Shown here: positions 37,484 through 44,842 of the stretch, one piece after another
Layout of the letters: the number at the start of each line of letters is the position of its first letter
How positions within the stretch are numbered: position 1 is the stretch's first letter
NCBI GenBank assembly: GCA_030682575.1
Contig: JAUXNX010000019.1
Location: 140,463-204,462 of the forward strand
Direction: 5' to 3'
From: Gammaproteobacteria bacterium
GTDB taxonomy: Bacteria; Pseudomonadota; Gammaproteobacteria; Pseudomonadales; Pseudohongiellaceae
Length of the DNA: 64,000 bases
Notes under the pieces: model-generated
The model's input: only the letters and a program-made list of their open reading frames with translations
What the model was told of the DNA's origin: nothing
Databases searched by the model: none
Made by a program: the position numbers and the translations under genes

Positions 37484-37631
37484 GGTGATTCCTCACTGCA
37501 ATTCTGCAAATTGGCGGGCCCGGGATCATGTCAGGTTAGAGAATGGAGCAGGGCCATACCCGGTAATCGACCAGCAGAGGAATTACTTTAGTCTCTTCCC
37601 GAAGACAAGGTTGAGAGCGAGAGCTGAAAAA

Positions 37632-38882
37632 TCATTCGATGCCCATGGCAGAACGCATGATGCGGTTCTTGAGCGGCGCAGTCCGATCCAGCGCGGTCAT
37701 CCCGGCGTTGCGCAACCATCGCAGCGGCAGAGGTTGATCGGCAAACAGTTGCTTGAAGCCTTCCATCATCCACATCATGCCCAGATTGTGACCAATGCGG
37801 CGACGCTGGTAGCGACGCAAGGTACGCTGATCGGCGAAGCTTCGGCCCACTGCATGGGCCTGACTGATTTCCTTCGCCAATGCACTGGCGTCCAGAAGAC
37901 CAAGATTGACCCCCTGACCGGCAAGTGGATGGATGGTATGGGCCGCATCGCCGATCAAGGCAATGCCATTCTGCACGTAGCCAGCTGCATGGCGCTGACG
38001 CAACGGGAAGCTGTAGCGCTTGTCAACGTCGGCAATGTCTCCCAGGCGGTTCTCAATGGCGCCTTGCAGGGCTTGAGCGAAGTGCCTGTCATCCAGCGCC
38101 ATCAGGCTGTGTGCATAGTCCGGCAGGACAGACCACACAATGGAGCAGTAATGCTGATCATTCGGCTCGGCGCCACCATCTTGGCACAACGGCAGGAAAG
38201 CCAGAGTGCCTTCATCCATGAAGCGCTGAATCGCGGTCTGCTGATGGGGAAGTTCTGTACGTACGGTGGTCACGATAGCGTGGTGTTCGTAGTCCCATTC
38301 CCGGGTATTGAACCCGGCCAGTTCCCTGACCCGCGAATTCGCACCGTCTGCCGCCACCAACAGAGACGTGGAGAGATGTCGGTCATCGGCCAGGCTCAGT
38401 TGGACCAAACCCTGGGTGCCAGCGTCTGTGACGGCCACCGGAGACCGCAGTGCGCTCAACGTCACGGGCGATAACAATGTGACATTGTCGTACCGCATCA
38501 ACCTCTCGTGCAGGGCGGCAAGTATCACTGAATTCTCGACTATGTGACCCAGCACATCTGCATGTATCGCGGTGGCTGAAAAATGGATTGACCCGGTACC
38601 ATCTGCTTCCCAGACGTGCATATCTGTATAAGGGGAGGCACGGCGGGCCATAATGGCGTCCCAGACACCAAGGCTTCTGAAGAACGCTTGCGAGGCCGCA
38701 GTGATGGCGCTGACTCTGGGGTCGAAGCTGTCCGATGACACATCTCTGACCTCGATAGCCTGACTATCCAGCACCGCGATACGCAAGCCGGTCTCAGCCA
38801 GCGCGCAGGCAAGGCTTGCACCCACCATGCCGGCCCCGACGATGACGACATCAAACTGCGCTGCTGTTTCGCTCTCTTTCAT
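37632..38882 (-). CDS. UbiH/UbiI-type FAD-dependent hydroxylase
   Basis: The 416-residue flavoprotein monooxygenase has a dinucleotide-binding fold at the N-terminus (FDVVIVGAGMVGASLACALA), the central motif DGANSRVRELAG and the second FAD motif ALIGDAAHTIHPLAGQGVNL. The family hydroxylates the ubiquinone ring; the position relative to ubiH suggests the UbiI (VisC) role at C5. In many relatives it directly follows ubiH; here DUF1499 and MaoC genes, on the other strand, separate the two. Confidence 0.9.
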   Translation of the reverse strand: MKESETAAQFDVVIVGAGMVGASLACALAETGLRIAVLDSQAIEVRDVSSDSFDPRVSAITAASQAFFRSLGVWDAIMARRASPYTDMHVWEADGTGSIHFSATAIHADVLGHIVENSVILAALHERLMRYDNVTLLSPVTLSALRSPVAVTDAGTQGLVQLSLADDRHLSTSLLVAADGANSRVRELAGFNTREWDYEHHAIVTTVRTELPHQQTAIQRFMDEGTLAFLPLCQDGGAEPNDQHYCSIVWSVLPDYAHSLMALDDRHFAQALQGAIENRLGDIADVDKRYSFPLRQRHAAGYVQNGIALIGDAAHTIHPLAGQGVNLGLLDASALAKEISQAHAVGRSFADQRTLRRYQRRRIGHNLGMMWMMEGFKQLFADQPLPLRWLRNAGMTALDRTAPLKNRIMRSAMGIE

Positions 38883-39139
38883 GAGTTACCCGAATTTGTG
38901 GATCAGTCCAGCTCTGCGAGCCGCCAGAGCATCGAGAGGTCAGATGATTGTGTGAGACGAGTATAGCCGCAGCCAGCGCCGGGGCCCAGACCGGAGTTTG
39001 CGTTTCAATGGTTTTGCCAATTGCTGCCATCATGAGAATGGTCGATACTGGTTTGCCATTGCCACTTTGACGACTTCATATCGACTCTCAAGTCTGTAAT
39101 CACGTCATTAACATTTCACCTGCCAGGCTGGAGAACGCC

Positions 39140-39601
39140 ATGCCCAATTTCGTCACCCTTGAGGATGCACAAGCCTATGTTGGACAGGAGGTGGGCAGCA
39201 CACAATGGTTCGAGGTCACCCAGGAGCGCATCAACCAGTTTGCCGAAGCAACCGGCGACTTCCAGTTCATCCATATCGATCCGGAACGAGCCAAGGCGGA
39301 AACGCCGTTCGGTGGCACCATCGCGCACGGCTTCCTGACCCTCTCACTGCTGAGCATGCTCTCCTCGCAAACAGACACCATCAAGATCAAGGGCTCGGTT
39401 GTGTCCATCAATTATGGGCTCGACAAGGTGCGCTTCATGAGCCCGGTAAAGGTCGGCAAGCGCATACGCGCGCGCTTTGAATTGATGAGCGCAGTGCAGA
39501 AAGGCAGCAACGTGCTGCTCAAGCACAAGGCGACCGTGGAGATCGAAGGCGAAGACAAACCCGCGATGATCGCGGAGTGGCTGGGAATGCAGGTGATCTG
39601 A
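39140..39601 (+). CDS. MaoC-like (R)-enoyl-CoA hydratase
   Basis: The 153-residue hot-dog-fold protein has the hydratase-2 catalytic motif, with Asp and His in ATGDFQFIHIDPERA, then FGGTIAHGFLTLSLLSML. These NodN/MaoC-type enzymes hydrate enoyl-CoA or enoyl-ACP. The C-terminal half (INYGLDKVRFMSPVKVGKR) is also typical. GGAG lies 7 nt before the ATG. It is divergent from the UbiI-type gene; no other fatty acid gene is adjacent. Confidence 0.9.
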   Translation: MPNFVTLEDAQAYVGQEVGSTQWFEVTQERINQFAEATGDFQFIHIDPERAKAETPFGGTIAHGFLTLSLLSMLSSQTDTIKIKGSVVSINYGLDKVRFMSPVKVGKRIRARFELMSAVQKGSNVLLKHKATVEIEGEDKPAMIAEWLGMQVI

Positions 39602-39672
39602 CCCCTTTCTTGTGGATTCTGTTCCAATAGCGTAACCACTAACCTCGTTTATTTTTATCAGAGCAATATAAT

Positions 39673-40089
39673 ATGCAAACACGGAGCCTTCTGATCATGA
39701 TCTCACTGTTGACTCTGCTCGGTTGTGCTGGCGAGCGCCCCGCGACTCTTGGCGCACAAAATGGTCAGCTCGGCACCTGCCCGGATTCGCCGAATTGTGT
39801 CTCCAGTAACGATGTCCGAGAGAGTCACAACATCACCCCTCTTTCTGCCACGCTCTCCGCCGTGCGCGAGGCCGTGCGACAAATGCCTGGAGCACAGATC
39901 ATCCGCGAAGATGGTAATTATCTCTACGCAGAGTTCACAACACGCCTGATGGGATTTGTAGATGACGTTGAGTTTCTGGCAGATCCGGCAGCAGGCGTTG
40001 TGCATGTCCGCTCGGCATCACGATTGGGGAAAAGTGACCTTGGTGTGAATCGCAAACGCATTGAAGCGATACGATTGGCGGTACAATAG
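39673..40089 (+). CDS. DUF1499 family lipoprotein
   Basis: The 138-residue protein has a lipoprotein signal ending LTLLGCAG (lipidated Cys18) and the DUF1499 hallmarks: CPDSPNCVSSN near the mature N-terminus, YLYAEFTTRLMGFVDDVEFL, and VRSASRLGKSDLGVNRKRI at the end. Function is unknown; some family members act at the outer envelope or in photosynthetic membranes. It is convergent with ubiH (17 bp). Confidence 0.85.
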   Translation: MQTRSLLIMISLLTLLGCAGERPATLGAQNGQLGTCPDSPNCVSSNDVRESHNITPLSATLSAVREAVRQMPGAQIIREDGNYLYAEFTTRLMGFVDDVEFLADPAAGVVHVRSASRLGKSDLGVNRKRIEAIRLAVQ

Positions 40090-40106
40090 AAGCGATAGGA
40101 GACAAC

Positions 40107-41351
40107 TCAGGCCCGTCGAATACTACGCTCAGCCAGTCCCATTGCCTGACGTGTGAAAGTTTTCTTGAAAGCTGGAATCAGATCGATCGAGAAGAGTCCG
40201 AACTTGCGCGCCCACACCAATGCTGGGTTGGTGCTGGAGAATAGTTGCGTCATGTAGTGGCTGAAACTGATTGTGGCATCCTGGTCACGACGCTGAGTAT
40301 CTACATAGCGCTGCAAAACTGTCATGGAACCCAGCGATAACCCTTTTTTCCGGGTTTCACCGAGCAATACCGCAAGCTCCTGCGCATCCCGCAACGCCAG
40401 ATTCAATCCCTGTCCCGCCACCGGGTGCAGCGTGTGCGCCACATTGCCCAGCAACACCAGACCGGGCCTTGCCTGCTCTCTCGCCACCGACAGACTCAGC
40501 GGATAGGCAGCCCGTGAACCAACCTTGTGAATGACGCCAAGGCGATGCCCGAAGCGCTTCTGCAGTTTCTGCACAAAGGCCGACTCCGGCAACGCCATGA
40601 TCTCGTCGGCCTCGCTCTCTGACACCGTCCAGATCAGCGCGCCACGCTGTTCGCCATGCAGCGTTGCCAGTGGCAACACTGCCAGTGGCCCACTCTCGGT
40701 GAAACGCTCATATGCCACGTTCGCATGTGAGTTTTCAAAAGCGATGTTGCTGATGATGGCCTTCTGATCGTAATGGTTCACACTGAAGCTGACGCCAAGC
40801 TGTTCGCAAAGTGTGGACTTGCCGCCATCCGCAAGTACGACCAGGGAGGCGGTGATTTCAGTGATATCTCCGGACGGATGCTGGACTTGAAGGCGCATGC
40901 CTTCAGAAAAGGGCGTGAGTCCGGCGATGGTCGCGGGGCTGAGAAAATCGATGCCTGGGGCTTTATCCAGCGCCGCAGTCAGCACTACACCTAGGTACTG
41001 GTTCTCCACCACATAGCCCAGCGCCTCCACTCCCATGCTCGCATGGTCGATACGCACAGCTCCGAAGCGCCCCCGGTCCGAAACATGAATCCTGTTGATG
41101 GGTGTCGCGAAAGGCGCGAGCGATTGCCAAAGCCCGAGCTGCTCATAGATTTTCCGGCTGCCATAGGACAGCGCAGTGGAGCGCGCATCAAAACTTGGAG
41201 ACGCCTGCAGGGATTCGACGGCTTCCGTGACCAGAATGCGCAGGCGGCCATCGGGCGCTTGTGCCTGCAGTGCACAGGCGAAGCTGGCACCGACCAGACC
41301 TCCGCCGATGACAACAACGTCGTAGTGCTCCTGCAGGGCTGAGACTCTCAT
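40107..41351 (-). CDS. ubiH: 2-octaprenyl-6-methoxyphenol hydroxylase UbiH
   Basis: The 414-residue FAD monooxygenase belongs to ubiquinone synthesis. It shows the N-terminal FAD motif YDVVVIGGGLVGASFACAL, then ADGGKSTLCEQLGV, and the motif LVLLGNVAHTLHPVAGQGLN. It hydroxylates the benzoquinone ring at C1, using oxygen. It follows pepP by 14 bp on the same strand, the conserved pepP-ubiH pair, which supports UbiH rather than UbiI. Confidence 0.93.
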   Translation of the reverse strand: MRVSALQEHYDVVVIGGGLVGASFACALQAQAPDGRLRILVTEAVESLQASPSFDARSTALSYGSRKIYEQLGLWQSLAPFATPINRIHVSDRGRFGAVRIDHASMGVEALGYVVENQYLGVVLTAALDKAPGIDFLSPATIAGLTPFSEGMRLQVQHPSGDITEITASLVVLADGGKSTLCEQLGVSFSVNHYDQKAIISNIAFENSHANVAYERFTESGPLAVLPLATLHGEQRGALIWTVSESEADEIMALPESAFVQKLQKRFGHRLGVIHKVGSRAAYPLSLSVAREQARPGLVLLGNVAHTLHPVAGQGLNLALRDAQELAVLLGETRKKGLSLGSMTVLQRYVDTQRRDQDATISFSHYMTQLFSSTNPALVWARKFGLFSIDLIPAFKKTFTRQAMGLAERSIRRA

Positions 41352-41365
41352 TCAAATTTTCTCAT

Positions 41366-42700
41366 TCAAGCTACAGCCTGTGCACGTGACTGCGCCATGA
41401 AACTTTCGATTTCTTCAGCGGACTTTGGAACGCCATGACTCATCACTCGATTACCCGTGCGTGTCACCAGTACATCATCTTCGATGCGGATACCGATACC
41501 GCGCCACTTCTTGTGAACATCCTTGTTGTCGGGTGCAACGTAGATGCCCGGCTCGATGGTCGTGACCATTCCCGGTTCCAGCAGGCGCCACTTGTCATCT
41601 ATTTTGTAATCGCCCACATCGTGCACATCGATACCCAGCCAGTGTCCTGCACGGTGCATGTAGAATGCCTTGTACGCTTCGCTCTTTATCAACTCATCCA
41701 CATTGCCTTTGAGAAGACCCAGCTCGACCAGGCCAGCGGTGATCACACGCACGGTGACGTTATGCGGCTCGTCCCAGGGAGTACCAGGTTTAACAACTTT
41801 GATGGCTTCCAGTTGTGCCTGCAACACGATGTCGTAAAGCGCCCTCTGTTCCTTGCTGAACTGACCGCTCACAGGAAACGTACGGGTAATATCGGCGGCG
41901 TAGTATTCGAATTCGCACCCGGCGTCTATCAGTACCAGATCACCGTCTTTGAGCAGCGCATTGTTTTCGATGTAGTGAAGAATGCAGGCGTTCTTGCCTG
42001 CCGCCACAATGTTGTTGTAGGCAGGTGCGCGACAGCCAGAGCGTACGAACTCGTGCAGCAGCTCCGCCTCCAGATGATATTCACTCAGACCTGGACGGCA
42101 CACGGCCATCGCACGCTTGTGCGCCTGGGCGGAGATTTCTCCCGCTCTTTCCATCAGTTTGATTTCATAGGGGCTTTTGAGTAGACGCATCTCATTGAGC
42201 AAATGGTCCAGCACCAGGAACTCTCCCGGTGGATGGGCACCTTGACGCGCCTTGCCTCTTATAACATTCACCCAGTCCATGACCCGTTGATCGAAGCGCT
42301 GATCCTTGCCCATGGAATAGTAGACGCGATCCCGACCTTCTATGAGTCCCGGAAGGATGTCATCGATGTCACCGATGGGGAATGCATCATCGATCTTCAG
42401 TTGCTTGATCGCCTGTTCAGGCCCCATGAGGATACCTGTCCACAGTTCCCGCAACTTGTCCTTTTCCTGGCAGAAGAGGACTACTTCACCCTGCTCCCTA
42501 CCAGGGATCAAGGCCAGCAGGGCATCGTGTTCCACAAATCCGGAGAGATAGTAGAAGTCACTGTTCTGGCGATAGGGGTATTCGGTGTCATTACTGCGGG
42601 TGCTCTGCGGAGCTGCGGACAGCAGAGCGATGCTGTTCGGCTCCATCTGCTGCATGAGCTCTTTGCGCCGTTTGGCGGCTTCTTCGTAAATGCTTGTCAT
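41366..42700 (-). CDS. pepP: Xaa-Pro aminopeptidase PepP
   Basis: The 444-residue aminopeptidase P cleaves N-terminal residues that precede proline. It has an N-terminal AMP_N domain and a pita-bread metalloprotease domain with dimetal ligands in LIDAGCEFEYYAADITRTFP, HRAGHWLGIDVHD, TTIEPGIYV and GIGIRIEDDVLV. Length fits E. coli PepP (441). It is followed by ubiH. The ygfB (UPF0149) gene that often precedes pepP is not seen here. Confidence 0.95.
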   Translation of the reverse strand: MTSIYEEAAKRRKELMQQMEPNSIALLSAAPQSTRSNDTEYPYRQNSDFYYLSGFVEHDALLALIPGREQGEVVLFCQEKDKLRELWTGILMGPEQAIKQLKIDDAFPIGDIDDILPGLIEGRDRVYYSMGKDQRFDQRVMDWVNVIRGKARQGAHPPGEFLVLDHLLNEMRLLKSPYEIKLMERAGEISAQAHKRAMAVCRPGLSEYHLEAELLHEFVRSGCRAPAYNNIVAAGKNACILHYIENNALLKDGDLVLIDAGCEFEYYAADITRTFPVSGQFSKEQRALYDIVLQAQLEAIKVVKPGTPWDEPHNVTVRVITAGLVELGLLKGNVDELIKSEAYKAFYMHRAGHWLGIDVHDVGDYKIDDKWRLLEPGMVTTIEPGIYVAPDNKDVHKKWRGIGIRIEDDVLVTRTGNRVMSHGVPKSAEEIESFMAQSRAQAVA

Positions 42701-42824
42701 GGCGCGCTTGTTTCCTCAACCATTCCTTAACCCGCGATTGACCGGCATAGGTCTCATCTCTATAGTAACGGGGAATTTACCAGTGGGTTCCTGCATACAT
42801 TACATGCATACGGCGAACATAATA

Positions 42825-43040
42825 ATGAATGACGAAAGATTTAACACGCTGGATCAAAAGATTGATGCTCTCATTGAGCTTTGTGCTGCGATGAAGCGGG
42901 AAAATCAGGTATTAAGAGCGAAGGAGCATAACTGGCTATCCGAACGCCAGCAACTGCTGGATAACAACAAACTGGCCAAGACCCGCCTTGAGTCTGTACT
43001 CCATAGACTGAAGTCGATTGAGCAGGCACAGTCCGTTTAG
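42825..43040 (+). CDS. TIGR02449 family coiled-coil protein, ZapB-like
   Basis: The 71-residue product from the ATG at 42825 is almost entirely a coiled coil (FNTLDQKIDALIELCAAMKR, ENQVLRAKEHNWLSERQQLL). This matches the short ZapB-like protein often encoded just before zapA, so a role in FtsZ-ring assembly is likely. The open frame extends upstream to 42690, but that part is non-coding in character and starts inside the pepP promoter. It is divergent from pepP. Confidence 0.85.
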   Translation: MNDERFNTLDQKIDALIELCAAMKRENQVLRAKEHNWLSERQQLLDNNKLAKTRLESVLHRLKSIEQAQSV

Positions 43041-43094
43041 TTCTGTCGTAGATAACCCCTTACCACAGCATTCTGCAGAATATAGAGAGAACGC

Positions 43095-43421
43095 ATGAGC
43101 TCAGAAGAAAACACGCCCGGCACCGTTGTCGTCAGGATTCTCGACAAGGAGTATCAGGTCAGTTGTCCTCCCTCCGAACAGGAGGCTCTTCTGAAGTCTG
43201 CCCGTTATCTCGACGAGAACATGCGCAAGATCAAAGCCAGGGGCAACATCCACGGTCTTGAAAAAATTTCCGTGATGGCAGCTCTCAATATCACTCACGA
43301 AATGCTTAGCAAGAGCCTGCAGTTGAACGAGAACAAACACATTACCATGCAACAGGTGAAGTTTCTCGAAGACAAGATTGATCGCAGCCTGCAGGCCAAT
43401 CGACAGATCGAAATCACCTGA
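43095..43421 (+). CDS. zapA: Cell division protein ZapA
   Basis: The 108-residue protein binds and bundles FtsZ at the division ring. The N-terminal globular part has VVVRILDKEYQVSCPPSEQE and LLKSARYLDENMRKIKARG; the C-terminal half is a coiled coil (LQLNENKHITMQQVKFLEDK). GAGAG precedes the ATG. It lies 54 bp after the ZapB-like gene and directly upstream of 6S RNA, the conserved zapA-ssrS-ygfA order. Confidence 0.93.
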   Translation: MSSEENTPGTVVVRILDKEYQVSCPPSEQEALLKSARYLDENMRKIKARGNIHGLEKISVMAALNITHEMLSKSLQLNENKHITMQQVKFLEDKIDRSLQANRQIEIT

Positions 43422-43523
43422 ACCACCCTCTCAGCACGCCGTAACTCCCTGCAATTCCTGCGTGGAAAAAAATTTCCATCCTTTGCTCGATAGCCCTGAT
43501 CAAGTTGTATATACTCGATCCAG

Positions 43524-43699
43524 AGTTACCTAGAGCATTAGCCAATCAAAAGTGTTCTTGAGCCGATATTGTTAAACCGGAGACTCCTTGCCAGACGCTG
43601 TTGTGCACGTCCGCTCGACGGAAAGCCTTATGCGCCGCTGGAGTCACCACCTGGACCTTTGGGTTCAGGACTATTTTGGTAGCGGTGCTCCGGGTAACT
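43524..43699 (+). ncRNA. ssrS: 6S RNA
   Basis: The ends pair as a long closing stem: AGTTACC-TAGAGCATTAGC at the 5' end against GCGGTGCTCC-GGGTAACT at the 3' end. Internal blocks match known 6S RNA: TTGAGCCGATATT after the first stem; GTCCGCTCGACGGAAAGCCT on the 3' side of the central bubble; and the GACCTTTGGGTTCAGG hairpin. A TATACT at 43510-43515 is a good -10 box, 8 bp before the 5' end. Position between zapA and the 5-formyl-THF ligase is the standard gammaproteobacterial location. The RNA sequesters sigma70 holoenzyme in stationary phase. Confidence 0.93.
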
Positions 43700-43769
43700 T
43701 CATTATTTCCCCTGCCTGTCACGCCTGACTTTACAACAGCGACTTTAAAACAAGCGACCTTATAAAGAA

Positions 43770-44369
43770 GTGACTCCACAAGAGCGCACAGCATTACGCA
43801 AAAACCTCCGCAACACCCGCCGCCAACTCACTATCAGAGAGCAGGACGAAGCCGCCGCACGTCTGTACAACAGCATTGCCGGTCAGCGTTTCTTCCACTC
43901 AGCAAAACGTATTGCATTCTACCTGCCCAGCGATGGCGAAATTGATCCGGGCTTTCTGCTCGCAGCCGCTCTGGCACGAGGCCAGCATTGTTATCTACCG
44001 CTGATCCATCCCTGTAAAAAAAATCGGCTTCTGTTCGTGCGCTATCGCAGTGGTGATGTTCTGCGGAGCAATCACTGGGGAATTTACGAGCCTGTTTTGC
44101 GGAGCGCGACCCGCATTTCTGCTCGCGTGCTTGATCTGGTTTTTGTGCCACTGGTGGGTTTCGATGCGGCGTGCAACAGACTGGGTATGGGAAAGGGTTT
44201 TTACGACCGCACATTCAGCTTTCGTATGCACACAGGCAGACACCGACCAATGCTGGTGGGCGTGGCGCACGAATGTCAGAAAGTGGGAAAACTGGAGAGC
44301 AGCGACTGGGATGTCAGGATGGATAAAATAGTAAGCGACCAGCAGACCTATCAGCCTGATCGAATATAA
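43770..44369 (+). CDS. ygfA: 5-formyltetrahydrofolate cyclo-ligase
   Basis: The 199-residue enzyme converts 5-formyl-THF to methenyl-THF using ATP. The family motifs are RKNLRNTRRQLTIREQDEAA, IAFYLPSDGEIDPGFLL, and VFVPLVGFDAACNRLGMGKG followed by YDRTF. It starts at a GTG 71 bp after the 6S RNA end, so processing from a joint 6S-ygfA transcript is likely, as in E. coli. Length is normal. Confidence 0.93.
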   Translation: MTPQERTALRKNLRNTRRQLTIREQDEAAARLYNSIAGQRFFHSAKRIAFYLPSDGEIDPGFLLAAALARGQHCYLPLIHPCKKNRLLFVRYRSGDVLRSNHWGIYEPVLRSATRISARVLDLVFVPLVGFDAACNRLGMGKGFYDRTFSFRMHTGRHRPMLVGVAHECQKVGKLESSDWDVRMDKIVSDQQTYQPDRI

Positions 44370-44414
44370 AGGCCGATATAAAAACAGAAGCAATTTGTCT
44401 CAGGTTTGCGTCTT

Positions 44415-44507
44415 TTACAGCAGGCCGCTTTGCACGACCCCGCTGGCAAGAACTCCCAACGCAAACAGGACGACGACGACCATCAGCATGTCTGGTTTCT
44501 GTTTCAT
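44415..44507 (-). CDS. 30-residue membrane microprotein
   Basis: The frame encodes a 30-residue product that starts MKQKPDMLMVVVVLFALGVL and ends ASGVVQSGLL: a short basic N-terminus then one transmembrane helix. Similar tiny KxKPDMLM-type proteins occur widely in gammaproteobacteria (from memory), and the run of four Val codons keeps the frame. The ribosome binding site is weak. Function is unknown. It lies convergent to the folate ligase gene. Confidence 0.6.
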   Translation of the reverse strand: MKQKPDMLMVVVVLFALGVLASGVVQSGLL

Positions 44508-44661
44508 TAATTACCCGGCTTTCCAGTCTATTGAAGTTATTATCTCAGGAGCCTGATCAGCTATTCAGGCTAAGGTGCTGAAGACTAATACAATATATTC
44601 AGTTTGACAATCATAAAAACAAGAAATTTCCAATCCTGGCAATAACTTGGATCGGAGCACA

Positions 44662-44685
44662 ATTCACCTGCAAGCAGTCCCTACA
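44662..44685. repeat. Single REP unit
   Basis: ATTCACCTGCAAGCAG, continued by TCCCTACA, matches the right arm of the REPIN at 34337-34414 (ATTCGCCTGCAAGCAGGTTC) with few changes. It is a lone, partly degraded copy without an inverted partner. Confidence 0.65.
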
Positions 44686-44710
44686 TAAAGATTCGATCCG
44701 GCAGTGCTTG

Positions 44711-44738
44711 TTGACCAAAATAATGCTGCTGATATATA
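44711..44738 (+). promoter_or_regulatory. Possible sigma70 promoter reading antisense to the glycosyltransferase gene
   Basis: TTGACC and TATATA are separated by 16 bp. Transcription would run rightward into the 3' end of the opposing glycosyltransferase gene with no gene of its own to serve, so it would make a small or antisense RNA. Promoter matches of this quality also arise by chance in AT-rich gaps. Confidence 0.35.
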
Positions 44739-44842
44739 CAGTGTTTGGAGTGGGTAAGCGTGTCGGTTGGTACTGACATCAGATAGTGTCTGCAATACAC
44801 TCCGTGAACCGCTGGATCGCACCACAGGCAATCACACCGCTA

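Larger units (their letters stand above)
44508..44842. other. AT-rich intergenic region with a REP remnant and a possible promoter
   Basis: These 335 bases hold no gene. They contain one REP half-unit (44662-44685) and a sigma70-like element, TTGACC (44711) -16 bp- TATATA (44733), that reads rightward, antisense to the glycosyltransferase. No terminator with a T-tract was seen for the glycosyltransferase, which ends at 44843 on the minus strand. Confidence 0.45.
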
